A stretch of 64,000 bases of DNA from Dryocosmus kuriphilus (Eukaryota > Arthropoda > Insecta > Hymenoptera > Cynipidae), in contig CM076195.1 of NCBI GenBank assembly GCA_038277395.1, positions 156,417,594 through 156,481,593 of the forward strand. Reading direction: 5' to 3'. The notes below the pieces were generated by a model that did not search any database, was not told the DNA's origin, and saw nothing but the letters and a program-made list of their open reading frames with translations. A program made the translations under genes and the position numbers. Positions 11,080 through 21,185 of this stretch are shown piece by piece (position 1 is the stretch's first letter; each line of letters starts with the position of its first letter).

Positions 11080-12495
11080 CCTACCCAACTGTCATTCACC
11101 GATTTCAATGAAACTTGGCAGAGTGGCAGAACATTGAAAAATATTAGAAATGTGTTCTTTTATATCGGCCCTAACTTATTTTTAGGGGTGAAAACCGCCC
11201 CTACCACACCATTAGCAGGCTACCCCACCTAACCTTGGGAACGGTGAGTTTAATCATTCATTTTTCGTATAATAATTGAATTCCACCGCATAAATTAACT
11301 CATTTAAACACTTACCCCTAACTAATGGAATCACCCCTGACCCCTGTAAACCACCTCTACCAAACCGCAAGTAGGCTAATCGACCTAACTCTGGGAACAG
11401 CGAGTTTAATCGTTCATTTTTGTATAATAATTTAATTCCACTACATAAAGTAACTCATTTAAACACTTAACCCTAACCAATGTAATCCACTTACCCCTAA
11501 CCCTGTAAATCACCCCTACCAAATCACAGGTAGGCTAACCCACCTAGCCCTGTGAAAAGCGAGTTTGATACCTAGTTTTTTATAAAATAATTACGGTGAG
11601 TCCTCTCGCCTCTTGCGTTCGGGGTGCTGGATTACCATGAGTCCCATCGCCTCTCACGTTCGGGGTGCTGGATTACCGTGGGTACCCTCACCTCTCACGA
11701 TCGGGGTGTTGGAATTACGTGAGTCTCTTTGTTTTTCATGTTTTTTTTTTTACACTCAGCGTTACCCAGGAACAACGACGTGGATGTGGTAATAATCTGT
11801 TCCCTTTGGGGTGCTTGATATGCGTGAGTCCCCTTGCCTCTCACGATCGGGGTGCTGAATTGCCGTGAGTGCCCTCGCCTCTCACGTTCGGGGTGCTGAA
11901 TTACCGTGAGTCACAAATCATTGAAATTTGGTTTGGCTAAATAGTTATTTTACGTATTTCTCACAGTAGTGAGGAAGACTTTCTTCTGTAATTGCAAAAA
12001 AGTGTTGCATACACAGAGAAACAGTACACCATCCGCATCTTATAACTGCTATATCATTGCATTTTTCACATGTGTCATTTACATATTGTAAACAAAAATC
12101 TGCTGGTGTCATTTAAGTCGCTGTTTCCAGGGATACGAGGGTTAGCCTACATGTGTTTTGATAGAGATGGTTTACAGGGGTTAGGGATAAGTGGGTTATA
12201 CTGGCTAGGGGTAAGTGTTTAAATGAGTTAATTTATGTTGTGGAATTCAATTATTATACGAAAAATGAACGATTAAACTCGCTGTTCCCAGAGCTAGGTC
12301 GGTTAGCCTACTTGTGCTTTGGTAGGGGTGGTTTACAGGGGTTAGGGGTAAGTGGATTACATTGGTTAGCATTAAGTGTTTAAATGAGTTTATTTATGTA
12401 GTGGAATTAAATTATTATACAAAAATGAACGATTAAACTCGCTGTTCCCAGAGTTAGGTCGGTTAGCCTACTTGTGGTTTGGTAGGGGCGGTATT
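11080..12495. mobile_element. Non-autonomous element with inverted arrays of ~157 bp repeats
   Basis: Three tandem units on the left share 'gagtttaatc-ttcattttt', 'actcatttaaacactta' and 'ccctgtaaa-cac'; the landmark acct is at 11227, 11383 and 11542. At 12160-12495 at least two units recur in inverted orientation ('taagtgtttaaatgagtt', 'aacgattaaactcgctg'). The middle is a separate 41 bp minisatellite and some unique sequence. No protein is encoded. The layout resembles a foldback or subterminal-repeat MITE. The right end appears cut at about 12492, since the outermost left part (11080-11200) has no partner. Confidence 0.72.
11590..11915 (+). repeat. 41 bp minisatellite in the element core
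   Basis: The unit is roughly 'gtgagtccc-tcgcctctcac' followed by 'gttcggggtgctggattacc'. Three copies run from about 11595 to 11720, and two to three more lie at 11815-11910. A T-rich insert at 11735-11815 separates the two groups. It is GC-richer than its surroundings. A 67-codon frame through it has no independent support. Confidence 0.8.
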
Positions 12496-14085
12496 CCTTT
12501 CTTTCTTAAGCATGCTGTAATATAATTCAATTTTTATATATTTTACTTATGCCGCGTTTGGCCAGCCGTTTTGATCACAGATCCAGAGAATTCTTAACGA
12601 GGAGAAAGGTATATGGTTAATTCATGCAAATTTAACTTGTGGTTATGTGTTCTATTTGTAGCACTTTCAGCGTTCCCAAAATCATTGAGGACTTTTGAGA
12701 AATTACTGAAATTGCGTTTAATATACTTTGTCCAACAGATCGAGCCCAATAAGAGAAGGTGGATCTATCGTTGGCAGAACGTTAAAATTTGCCCTTACTA
12801 TTTTTTCATTGTACTTTACAAGCATGGAAACCCTAGGAATGAGGACGGGTTCGGTCCCAGGAAGGGTATATGTTAGGATACTTTTCTTTGCATACAACTT
12901 TTTGAATGAAAGATAATGTTCTATGAGAAAGTCTCGAGAAATAAAGTTTTCCCTGGATCTGGGGTCAACGAGGGCAGGCGACTCTATGAAGTTTAGGCGG
13001 GAACGACTCGTTTTTGTATTCGCGACATTAATATATTATTTGCTCAGCGAGATTGTGAGAACCCAAAAGCGTAAACCTAGTCTCGCAAACTCAAATATGT
13101 TCGTGTGTATTTCCTTCGATAATAATTTTGTCTCTCAAACGAATTCAACGGGGGTCTAGAATGCAATTTCAACTTTTATAATCTTATGGAGACATCCAGA
13201 ATAATTTTTATAGTTTCCACATAAAATGCAACCTATTTGATTCACACCAGCCCAATCTTCACCCTGCCCAAGCTAGGTGAGATGCCGGGCGCAAGGTTCC
13301 AATTCGGTTTCCTAACCACTTGAATTTAGGCTTTTAAGAAAAATCTGCTGCCCATCTGGCTTAAATTTTATTGATTTTAATTCTGCCAACTCTTGATTTG
13401 ATGAGACGAGGTTTCAGCTATGCGATCTCCAGGATATGAGCCCGGTAGAAAGCATAGGTGGAGCACGGAGATTAAAATTTTATAATTGATATGGAAAATT
13501 TTCCTATTTCCCCTTAGAGGTAGCCAATTCGCACTCGTAATTTCTGTCTGGAGAAGAGTCCCGTTCTTGATCTCCAGGACGAGACCTGGTTGAAGGAGAA
13601 CTTCACTCTTACAGAATTTCGAGTGGAAATCGGCAAGTCCAAGGGGGAATTGCCATCAAAAATTGTAACTTGAGTTCACCAAACTGTGAGAGGTTGCGGT
13701 TATATTATTTTTAATAGCTTACTTGTTTTCTGTATGCTCTCTATATTCCATAGGTTGTGATCATACTAGGTGATCGAAACGCCGAATGGACGCTTTGCTG
13801 ATCGCTGGAGCGGAAAGGTTAGGCCAACCACTGGGTTGCGAGGTTCGATAGCGAGTGTTCTCCTGGTTTCGCGATTCAAGGAAGTCGATTCGGCTTGGTC
13901 CCATGATTTTCCATTCTTTCGAGTCCTAGGTTGCGCGCTTCTTATCGATTTTGCTTCTTGGTCTCGTTACCTGTATAGATATTCTTATCGTGGTGGTATT
14001 TAGTCCAGCGTATTGTCTTTATTTATTGCCTATGAATTAAGTTTATCGCCTCTCTGTCTTACCTTAATGATAAATACTATAAAGG
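12496..14085. other. Unassigned sequence inside the gene A intron
   Basis: No recognisable gene, repeat unit or transposon end. Several open frames of 60-90 codons occur on the plus strand, but they lack recognisable domains and overlap one another. Composition is mixed, with a GC-richer patch at 13770-14000. It separates the recombinase and reverse transcriptase parts of the DIRS remnant, so it probably represents later insertions that I cannot classify. Confidence 0.4.
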
Positions 14086-14089
14086 GACG

Positions 14090-14690
14090 TTATAACCGTT
14101 TCAATACTAACACTGGCTTCAACACCTTGGTGTATATGTAAGGAGCCGTGGCCAAACCAAATGGCAAACATGTGAACTCGTAAATATTATTCTTATGAAC
14201 GAATCTTAGAAACTTTCTACACGATTCACTAATATGTATCATGAAATAAGCATCTTGTAAATCAATGCTGCACATCCAATCATCATTTTGTAAAATATTT
14301 ATTGCTGTTCGTATATCTTCCATCTTGAAGTTTTCAGTAACTACAAACTCACTGAACTTCTTTAAATTCAAAATAAATCTATCGCTGCCATCTGATTTGG
14401 GAATAAGAAAAAATGATGATATGAATTGACCCTCGTAACCTAACACTTTTTTAATAGCACCTAAATTCAATAGATTCGTGATCGCCCTCTCCAGCCGTTT
14501 GTATTCATTTTTCAACATTTGCGCTTGTGCTGGCAGTTTATTCTGATATACTGAGCCTTTAAGTGGTATTACATAACCTTCAATAGTACTTAATATAAAA
14601 CTGTCCTTTGTTATTTTTGACCAATTTATTAAATAATTTTTTAATCTACCTGCAATGATTATCTGTGAATCTAATTTTCTCGTTTCAACG
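14090..14690 (-). pseudogene. DIRS-type reverse transcriptase N-terminal half
   Basis: The minus frame reads through FFLIPKSDGSDRFILNLK, FVVTENFKMEDI, WMCSIDLQDAYFMI and YEFTCLPFGLATAPYIYTKV. These are the fingers and first palm motifs of DIRS/Ty3-like reverse transcriptases, including the SIDLQDAYF block with its first catalytic Asp. The frame stops right after FGLATAP, so the second catalytic box (xxDD) and RNase H are missing. Upstream codons (14520-14690, GRLKNYLINWSK) extend the pol N-terminus. With the flanking gag pieces and the recombinase at 10775, it forms one broken DIRS copy on the minus strand. Confidence 0.78.
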
Positions 14691-15600
14691 GTTGAGATTG
14701 AGCGTAATTTTTCTGGAACCCTTTCTTATAAAACTTCTGATTCCGAGAGGTGAAGTATTTGTTGTATCTGGGATTCCTTTGGCCCACCTCCCTTTCTGTC
14801 AAAGGAACTCGCCAGTTTAAAGCATTGTTCCGACTCGTAACTCTTATCACCTGAGACTTCTGCAGTTGCTTTTCCAATTTTTTCCATTTATTTCAAATTA
14901 TTTATATATTCTTTTACCTTATTTCCAAACAACAAATCTGTCGACTACACGTTACTTATCAATGGTTTAACATCATCATTAATACTTTGAGTAATAAGAA
15001 CTGTGGATTTTTGTCCAGCTACTAAAAAGCTCCGCATTCAGTTTCACTGCATCAGATAGAAATTGTAATAGAATCTCTCCATCGATCATTTCGTTTTCAT
15101 CGTTCATGATCATATTCAGAGCTGAAGCTGTCTAAACTACGCTTGCTCCAATTGCATTTTGGTAGTTGAAAAAATATTTTTCCTTCCTTAATATTTCTTT
15201 ATTTATATAAGGTATAAACTCTTGATTAACTGTTAGTGGTACTAAATGAAACTCTATGTTTTTCCTAGGAACCAGATCTAATACCTCTTGTCTTCCTTCT
15301 TTAGATATAACACTTTTAATCCATGCTGCAATTCTGTCTGAAACTTCTTTAATTAGCACCAGCTTTTCCGGCTTGTTATCATCCGGGTGTGCTCCAAGAA
15401 ATTGAGTCAGCTCCACGGTCAACCTTGACGTAGTTGGTGTCATATCCGACTCAGGTTTTTGTTTACTTTCTTTTAACTGTGATTTCTCATTTTCTGAAAT
15501 TTCGTCTACTTCGGAAGCATTGTCTTTGTCGGATGACGACCAAGAGTCTGATAACAAACGAATATGGGCATCTATTACCTTTCCATATACTTTTGTTTTA
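14671..15600 (-). pseudogene. DIRS gag-like region, broken
   Basis: Minus-strand frames at 15132-15557 (about 141 codons from the first Met, open a little further upstream) and 14671-14877 flank a stretch with several stops. The first has an acidic Ser-rich start (SDSWSSSDKD), then LTQFLGAHPDDNKPEKLVLI and IKSVISKEGRQEVLDLVP, the type of sequence found in the ORF before pol in insect DIRS elements. The second is basic and Asn/Arg-rich, as gag C-termini often are. Position directly upstream of the pol fragment on the same strand supports the assignment. Sequence recognition alone is weaker than for the reverse transcriptase. Confidence 0.55.
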
Positions 15601-15619
15601 AGAATGTATATGCTTCTAT

Positions 15620-16850
15620 ATACCTACATATATATATATATATATATTATAACGGCTTCTTTGATTTAATTAATTAATTTTTATTTGCCATTACTATGCC
15701 AGAAGGGCGTCAGGTAATTTCCCACTAGAAACTACCAAAATGAATTAATGTTTCACTATTTTCTTAGCCCGATTAACCCCCGCGCGGTGGAGGGGAGTGA
15801 TAAGGAGCAACGCTCTTACAGGGAGAAATCACCACGACACACAATTTTGATTACACTTCACTTTATTGAATGCACCAGAAGTGAACATTTTTAATACTAA
15901 TTGGGGTTCAGACTGCCCCCAATAATCACACATTTATTGATTGGGGTTCATACCACCCCCAGTAATCGCACATTTACTAATTAAAGTTTACACCGATCGT
16001 GGCTATGTCGCCCGACAATTCTCGTGGCACAAAATATTCACCTGACGGATTAAACAAAATTAGAAAGAAAACCGAGTTACATCTGACTCACAACCACACT
16101 ACGATAATTGAGAGAAACCACCGGGGATGCGGCGCCTGCCACGTAGAGAACCCCGTCCAGACATCAGTGAATCAAAAAGGGTACAATGCAAGTGCGTCCA
16201 TGGGTTGCCATCGTCAAGATACTACTACTTCGACCTGTCGCTTTCGTGCCAGTCTCACCGAGACATGGTCTATCTATTTCGCTAGGCGGTCGCCGCACTC
16301 CCCAAGAATTCGTCGGTGCGCGTGCTCGTAGTGATGACGTGGCATGGCTGGGTGTTCCTTAACAGAGGTGGGCACACCCGCTCGCATCGTCCGTATGGTG
16401 GCGCTGCTGCTACGCACGTCGCTAGTACCGCCTTCTCCCGCTGTGGTTCCTCGATGGCGCCTCGTAACTTCCTCTGCTACACCCTGACGCCCTTGAGCAC
16501 CGAGGGACTCGCCTCCAGGGTGCGTACGTCAGGGGTTTCCCACGACGTGCCGCCATCTTTCTTGACTCGACCTTTGTGATGTTCTACTTTCTGAGGGCGG
16601 CTTGCCCTCTACCGCCGCCTTGGTTTAATATGAAGTTAAACAGAATACGTGGCTTAGCATAATACTCTAGTGCCTATCGTATGACCCATGGATCTGCTGA
16701 CATTCTATCTCTTTGAGGTGCATTCGCATGCAATTAATCGTCGGTGAGTAGCAACCTGACGATGCTTTCCCCATGAAATTTAATTAATTGATATAAAAAA
16801 AGTATATTTTTGTGCAGGGCTCAATTCCCCTGTCACAATATATATATATA
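15620..16850. other. GC-richer insert of unknown type between gag pieces
   Basis: The insert lies between two AT dinucleotide tracts (about 15625-15650 and 16840-16862). It carries two direct ~55 bp repeats with 'attggggttca-ac-ccccc' at 15900-15965. Composition is clearly more GC-rich than the flanks, especially 16100-16620. Frames at 15999-16331 and 16316-16579 have no recognised domain. It could be a solo LTR or a non-autonomous element; I cannot tell which. Confidence 0.35.
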
Positions 16851-17131
16851 TTCATAAATACACATATCCCCACATACCTGCATATATAACTCTGTATTGT
16901 ACTCATGTATGCGCTTTGCGCATGATATTTTAATACATTATTTTAGCCTATAATTTAATTAACACATATACGCTTTGCGATCATGCTCGCCATTCTATGT
17001 CGGCTATAAAACTCAACGATTACTCTGCTCTGCAGAATCGTTTATAGAAAGGCAATGAATATAAAAATTTAACACTTTGGTTTCATGCTCGCCCTATTTT
17101 TTGACAGCTATGATCTAATATATACCTTCAT

Positions 17132-17326
17132 TTACCTATGCTCACCTTTTAATTTTTCTTTTGTTTCATCTTGCTTACCTGCGTCTTCGGCTTTTTGTTG
17201 TTTTTCTTTAAATGCTCTGATTCTCTTATTGGAAGTATTCAATAATTCTTTAAGTGCCAGGAGTTCTTCATCCTCCTCTGTAGACTTTTTGCTTTTTGTA
17301 GAACGCTTTTCCGTACTTTTCTCCAT
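17132..17326 (-). pseudogene. Possible DIRS gag first exon
   Basis: A 64-codon minus frame starts MEKSTEKRSTKSKKSTEEDE and is a highly charged coiled-coil-like leader. After its last codons the sequence reads aaag-gtgagc, a good splice donor, and a T-rich 'ttgttttaag' acceptor lies near 15600 before the next gag frame. An intron between these gag parts, later enlarged by the 15620-16850 insert, is possible. The alternative is a chance frame. Confidence 0.4.
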
Positions 17327-17709
17327 TATAGCGACTTACTTGCGACAACCTAGAGCACGCTTAGGCGCCAAGAAACATAATGGTAGGCGGGCGGGCAAGT
17401 GCTGAGATGGTGACAGAGCGGAGCGTGTTTTCCCGCTTTTTCTATTTTGAACAGGGCCCGGGTGACATCTGGACCAAGAAAACAGTATTACTACATAGTT
17501 AATCTCGAAGAACAATGAAGGAAAGATAATTAAAGCCAGAGTCTATGCTTTTGCAAAGACATTTTAAAATCTTTAAATTTTTCATAAAACAATATTCACA
17601 ACAAATAAATTATAAATTTAAATAAACTGCAATCACCCACGCATATCTGGACACTAACTCTTATTTTTCCAGTAAACAAAAAATGCATAAATCCCTATGT
17701 TTCTCACAG

Positions 17710-18206
17710 TAGGATCTGATGCAGAATCCGTGTGTCCTGAAGTAATTGGTAGTAGTCGAGGTAATATGAACCCACCACCAAATCATATTAAAGTTCCTTC
17801 AGGAAGCTACGTTACTTTAAAGATATCAGCGGAGCTTATTTTTTATGGATATCTATATCCTGCACCTGCAGGAGAATTCGTAGAAGATCACCTTTATGTA
17901 AGATTTCCGACTGGGAACGATTTAGCTGCGATTCTCAAACCTCGACCGACTAAAGTTGATCCAGATATCTTGGACTATACCTTTTTCATACATACACGAA
18001 CCGACGTTTTCTTATCAACTCTTCTTCAGCTTAACACAAACTCTCAACAAAGTGACGAAGAAAATGACCAACAAAACGGCCAACAAAGACCAGCAAAGAC
18101 CACTGTTGTGATGAAGCTTGGAGGTTTTCATATCATGAAGGGAGAACTAGAGCACTATTACTCAGAAGGAAATGTTCCCAAATGGGCACATGACAGAGAT
18201 TTATAA
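17710..18206 (+). CDS. Gene A exon 2: mature part of small secreted protein
   Basis: The exon opens after the acceptor cacag (17705-17709) and completes the split codon to give I-GSDAESVCPE at the exon start. It continues open for 165 residues to the stop at 18206. It holds NMNPPPNHIKVPSG, then a core shared with gene B: LIFYGYLYP, LYVRFPTGNDLAAILKPRPT, LDYTFFIHTRTD. An acidic Gln/Asn-rich stretch (SDEENDQQNGQQ) and a C-terminal VPKWAHDRDL follow. One Cys remains in the mature part. An ATG at 17697 would give an intronless 169-residue frame, but it lacks a signal and lies inside the conserved intron tail, so the spliced model is preferred. I recognise no domain. A secreted effector, venom or salivary role is possible but unproven. 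Confidence 0.75.
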
Positions 18207-18355
18207 TTCTTTTTCAATAGTTTACTACCTTAGCCATACGAGGTGTGTCCGAACACTATCTGACCTGCGTTCATATATTCGCGCCAGAGCGCTCCAGCGG
18301 CCTCTACGGAGTATGAGCGTAACCAGCAGTCCCTCATGAACTCCCTGAAAGCCGC

Positions 18356-18683
18356 AGGCCCCCCAATGTGCAATGCAAACGACTGCGTCAAAGTTTTAGC
18401 TATCGGTGGCTACCGGGTTCAGTTCTGGAACATCGATGGCACCACATGCGCTACTACGCCAAGTAAACCATGTGTCACTGACAAGCCGAATTGCCTCTGT
18501 GTGCAAACGTGCGACTATGCGCAACTGTATGCTATTTCATATTGAACTTGTGTGACTCACTGCCTCGTCAGTGACACATGTTTTACTTGAGTTAGTAATG
18601 CACGTGGCGCCATCGATGTTCCAGAACTGAACCCGGTAGCCAAAACTTTGACGCAGCCGTTTGCATTGCACCTTGGGGGGCCT
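18356..18683. repeat. Large palindrome inside the mariner
   Basis: Left arm 18356-18481 and right arm 18568-18683 are near-perfect reverse complements; both hold 'ttcagttctggaacatcgat'. The spacer is ~86 bp. The left arm has about ten extra bases (agctatcggt), which nearly repeat the next bases. It lies before the transposase frame and accounts for the excess length of the element. Confidence 0.88.
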
Positions 18684-18733
18684 GGAAAGCCGTAGTTACC
18701 GGCCAGATAACGTGCTTTTTCCGTTCGCCGCAT

Positions 18734-19740
18734 TTGTGTACTGTTGAAAATGACAGAAAGAAGAGATCAACGATTTTGTTTCGATCTCGGCAAGAGTTGT
18801 ATAGAGACTATTCCAATGATACAGAAGGCCTTTGGGGACAAAGTATGGACATAACACAGATAAGGGAGTGGTACAGGCGATTTAAAAATGGCCGCACATC
18901 TGTTAATAGTGACCCTCGTTCTGGACGACCTCTGCTGAAAACAACACCGGAAAACATCGAGCGTGTGCGACTTGCGATTGAAGGTGATCGTTGGTTGACT
19001 GTTCGTGAAGTAGAAAATGATCTCGGAATATCGAAAAGTACTATTTGGGAAATTTTGAACAATATTTTGGGAATGACTCGCGTGTGTGCGAAATTCATTC
19101 CGAAATTGCTCACGACCGAGCAGAAGGACCTTCGCTCCGAAATCACTCAGGACAACTTGGAAATGGTCAGTGATGATGAAAATGTCCTTAAGAAGGATAT
19201 TACTGGCGATGAATCATGGGTTTATGGTTGCGATTCTGAAACTAAACAGCAATCTTCACAGTGGAAGCGTCCAGATGAGCCACGGACGAAAAAAGCACGT
19301 CAAAGTCGGAGCCATGTTAAGTCAATGCTGATTATTTTTTTCGATTTTGAGGCTGTTGTGCACTACGAATTTGCTCCAACAGGTCGGAAGATCCACAAAT
19401 ATTGCGTGATGCCATGAGAATAAAACGACCGCAATTCTGATCAAGCGGTGACTGGCTTCTTCAACACGATAACGCGCCAGCGCATTGATCCAACATTGCG
19501 CAGCAATTTTTGTCAAAACACAAGATTGTACAGCTTCGCCAGCGTCCGTACAGTCCCGATATAGCTTCCTGCGACATTTGGTTGCTCCCAAAATTGAAAA
19601 TGGCGCTCAAAGGAAAGCGGTTTGACGACATCGAGACGATTCAGATTAATGAGACGCGAGAGCTGAAGGCCTTTCCAAAATCTGCGTTCGAGGGCTGCTT
19701 TAAGATGTGGAAACACCGATGGGAGCATGTGGGTCAATGA
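18734..19740 (+). pseudogene. Mariner transposase, disrupted
   Basis: The first frame (18734-19417) includes the helix-turn-helix region (WLTVREVENDLGISKSTIWEIL), the pre-catalytic 'MTRVCAKFIPKLLT' and the first catalytic box TGDESWVYG. The second Asp is in QHDNAPA near 19470, out of the main frame. The third is in PYSPDIASCDIWLLPKLK of the frame 19510-19740. The N-terminus of a full mariner is partly missing or altered by the upstream palindrome. A stop after KIHKYCVMP and frame changes before the second Asp make it inactive. The ESWVYG and PYSPD-ASCD style points to an insect mariner of the vertumnana-like kind; the subfamily is a judgement from memory. Confidence 0.88.
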
Positions 19741-19897
19741 AATGTGGACTATTTCGAAGGATGCCATGGACCGGGTGACGAGAAATAGCAACAACGCGGA
19801 GATATCAACGCAGGTCAGATAGTTTCCGGATACACCTTGTAATTATCTCTACGACTTTGTTTTAGCGAATAGTCGTAACATTATTTCGAGCCAATTA

Positions 19898-20294
19898 GGG
19901 GGCGTCCATTAATTACGTGAGGCGTTTAAGGAGGGGAGGGGATGGAGCAAAATCTCATCTAATCTTACTTTGTGGAGAGGGCGGGTCGCGGCGAATATCA
20001 CGTAATTTTTTCCCCTCAAGAAACAGAGTAAAATTGAGTGAAAATTGGGTTAAATTAAGTAAAATATGTTTATTCACTACAATATGGCGAAATCTTACAC
20101 AATAATATTTATTTTTTTTTTTTTCGTTTAGAATAAATCCAACGCATTTACACTAGAAACACACATTTTAAAAATTCTCACGTGAGATTGGGGGTTGGGA
20201 GACGGGGTTGAGCCAAATCTCACGACATCTCACCAGAGGGGCGGGAGGGTCGGAAAATCGCCAAAAACGCCTCACGTAATTAATGGACGCCCCC
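19898..20294. mobile_element. MITE with 30 bp perfect TIRs, TTA target duplication
   Basis: The ends read GGGGGCGTCCATTAATTACG and continue tgaggcgttt; the right end is the exact reverse complement. TTA flanks both sides (19895-19897 and 20295-20297). In gene B the flank reads straight through at the matching point, confirming an insertion. The inside encodes nothing. A TWA duplication and G-rich ends suggest PIF/Harbinger relatives, by inference. Confidence 0.88.
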
Positions 20295-20297
20295 TTA

Positions 20298-20639
20298 TAT
20301 TTTATAATTACTTTAACCTCATCAAGATTCTCGGTAGAGAATTGCCGCAACATTGAAATAAAAATTATTTGCAGTACATACAATAATGTCTTTTCTTGTT
20401 TTTAAAACTCTTATTTAGTTAAAAACTTTTAAAAAAATATAAAAAGTTTGGAGCTGTGCGTGATGGAAAAGCCATGACTGAATAAAATTCTTAGGTTAAG
20501 ATGGCGAAATACGTATACAATATATGTGTGCAAACCGAGAAAAGTGTATAAATTTAAAAAGAATGTAAAGAACTTTTTTTAAAAATAATTAATTAGGGAA
20601 TGTGAATTTTTGTAATGAAATTATTGTAAATACTACTAA
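20298..20639 (+). other. 3' flank of gene A after the MITE
   Basis: The first ~60 bp match the flank of gene B (ttataatta and 'attctcggta'). An AATAAA at about 20357 could be the polyadenylation signal of the original transcript, about 540 bp after the stop once the inserts are removed. The rest is AT-rich with nothing recognised. Confidence 0.45.
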
Positions 20640-21080
20640 GACATTGGATATCAGTTCTAAAATTAATAGAATTTTTATCATGCTGTATGTGAGTCATTTC
20701 GAGAATTAATCTTTTATTTAGGTTAAGTTCTATTTCAAGAATCTGAACATGTTTTAGATTAAAATCAAAATTATGTACAAAATCATGAGCGTGTTTAGCA
20801 ATAGCAGTATTTGCATCGTTGTTTACAATAAATCTCTCACGTTCTCGATTTTGTTCTCGTTCTTGTATTTATGTTTATATACGCAATTATATTTAGTTTT
20901 CTTTCTTAATTTCATCTTTAGTGCTTTTTAAGCATGTTTTTTAAAGATTGTTTTCAATAGAAAATATTAGTTGTACGTTACTTTTTTGAAGATTCTAAAA
21001 AGACAGTCATCATAATTTTGAATATATGGTAGTACAATTATCTTTTTCATTTCGGATACATCATTTCCTTTTCTTGGATT
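20640..21080 (-). pseudogene. Penelope-like element fragment, GIY-YIG end
   Basis: The minus strand reads NTAIAKHAHDFVHNFDFNLK followed by LEIELNLNKRLILEMTHIQ. This is the characteristic tail of the Penelope GIY-YIG endonuclease (compare ESIFINKFSKISINL at the end of the 33435 copy). Further upstream PYIQNYDDCLFRIFKKVTYN, near 21000, matches the domain linking reverse transcriptase to endonuclease. The Cys-rich GIY-YIG core between them has decayed. Confidence 0.65.
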
Positions 21081-21185
21081 TTGTACTCGCTTTTCGACAA
21101 TTATATGTCACAATTATATGTACAATTATTTAAGTATAATTAAATAAACCAGGACAAATAAAAGTACAGATAATAACTTATGTTT

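Larger units (their letters stand above)
6319..17709 (+). other. Intron 1 of gene A, 11.4 kb, packed with transposons
   Basis: The donor is gtaagt at 6319. The first ~60 bp match the start of the gene B intron ('taatataataac-taaaaatataatag'), and the last ~190 bp (about 17530-17709) match 46380-46564. Between those ends lie a complete TIR transposon, a DIRS remnant and other inserts. Two acceptors compete. One is at 17671-17672 (tttttccag), and using it brings an early stop. The other is at 17708-17709 (ttctcacag), and using it keeps the frame open. The same pair occurs in gene B. Without its inserts the ancestral intron was probably a few hundred bases. Confidence 0.65.
18239..19839 (+). mobile_element. 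Mariner (DD34D) in the 3' flank of gene A, 1601 bp
   Basis: Terminal inverted repeats of ~34 bp (cgaggtgtgtccgaa at left; its imperfect complement ttccggatacacc at right) are flanked by TA on both sides (18237-18238 and 19840-19841). The transposase remnant matches the mariner family. The gene B 3' flank runs uninterrupted where this element sits, which gives the empty site. It is ~300 bp longer than a usual mariner because of the palindrome at 18356-18683. Confidence 0.92.

Noticed and set aside
12613..14003. Short frames starting with a hydrophobic leader (MVNSCKFNLWLCVLFVAL)
   Set aside because: One frame resembles a secretion leader but is followed by basic low-complexity sequence, has no paralogue here and overlaps another frame.
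15999..16579. Two plus-strand frames of 110 and 87 codons in the GC-rich insert
   Set aside because: No domain, no splice or promoter context, and Arg/Ser/Thr-rich composition expected of GC-rich non-coding DNA.
17697..17709. ATG at 17697 as the true start of gene A
   Set aside because: It falls in sequence conserved as intron tail in gene B, where the matching position has no ATG frame, and it would remove the signal peptide.
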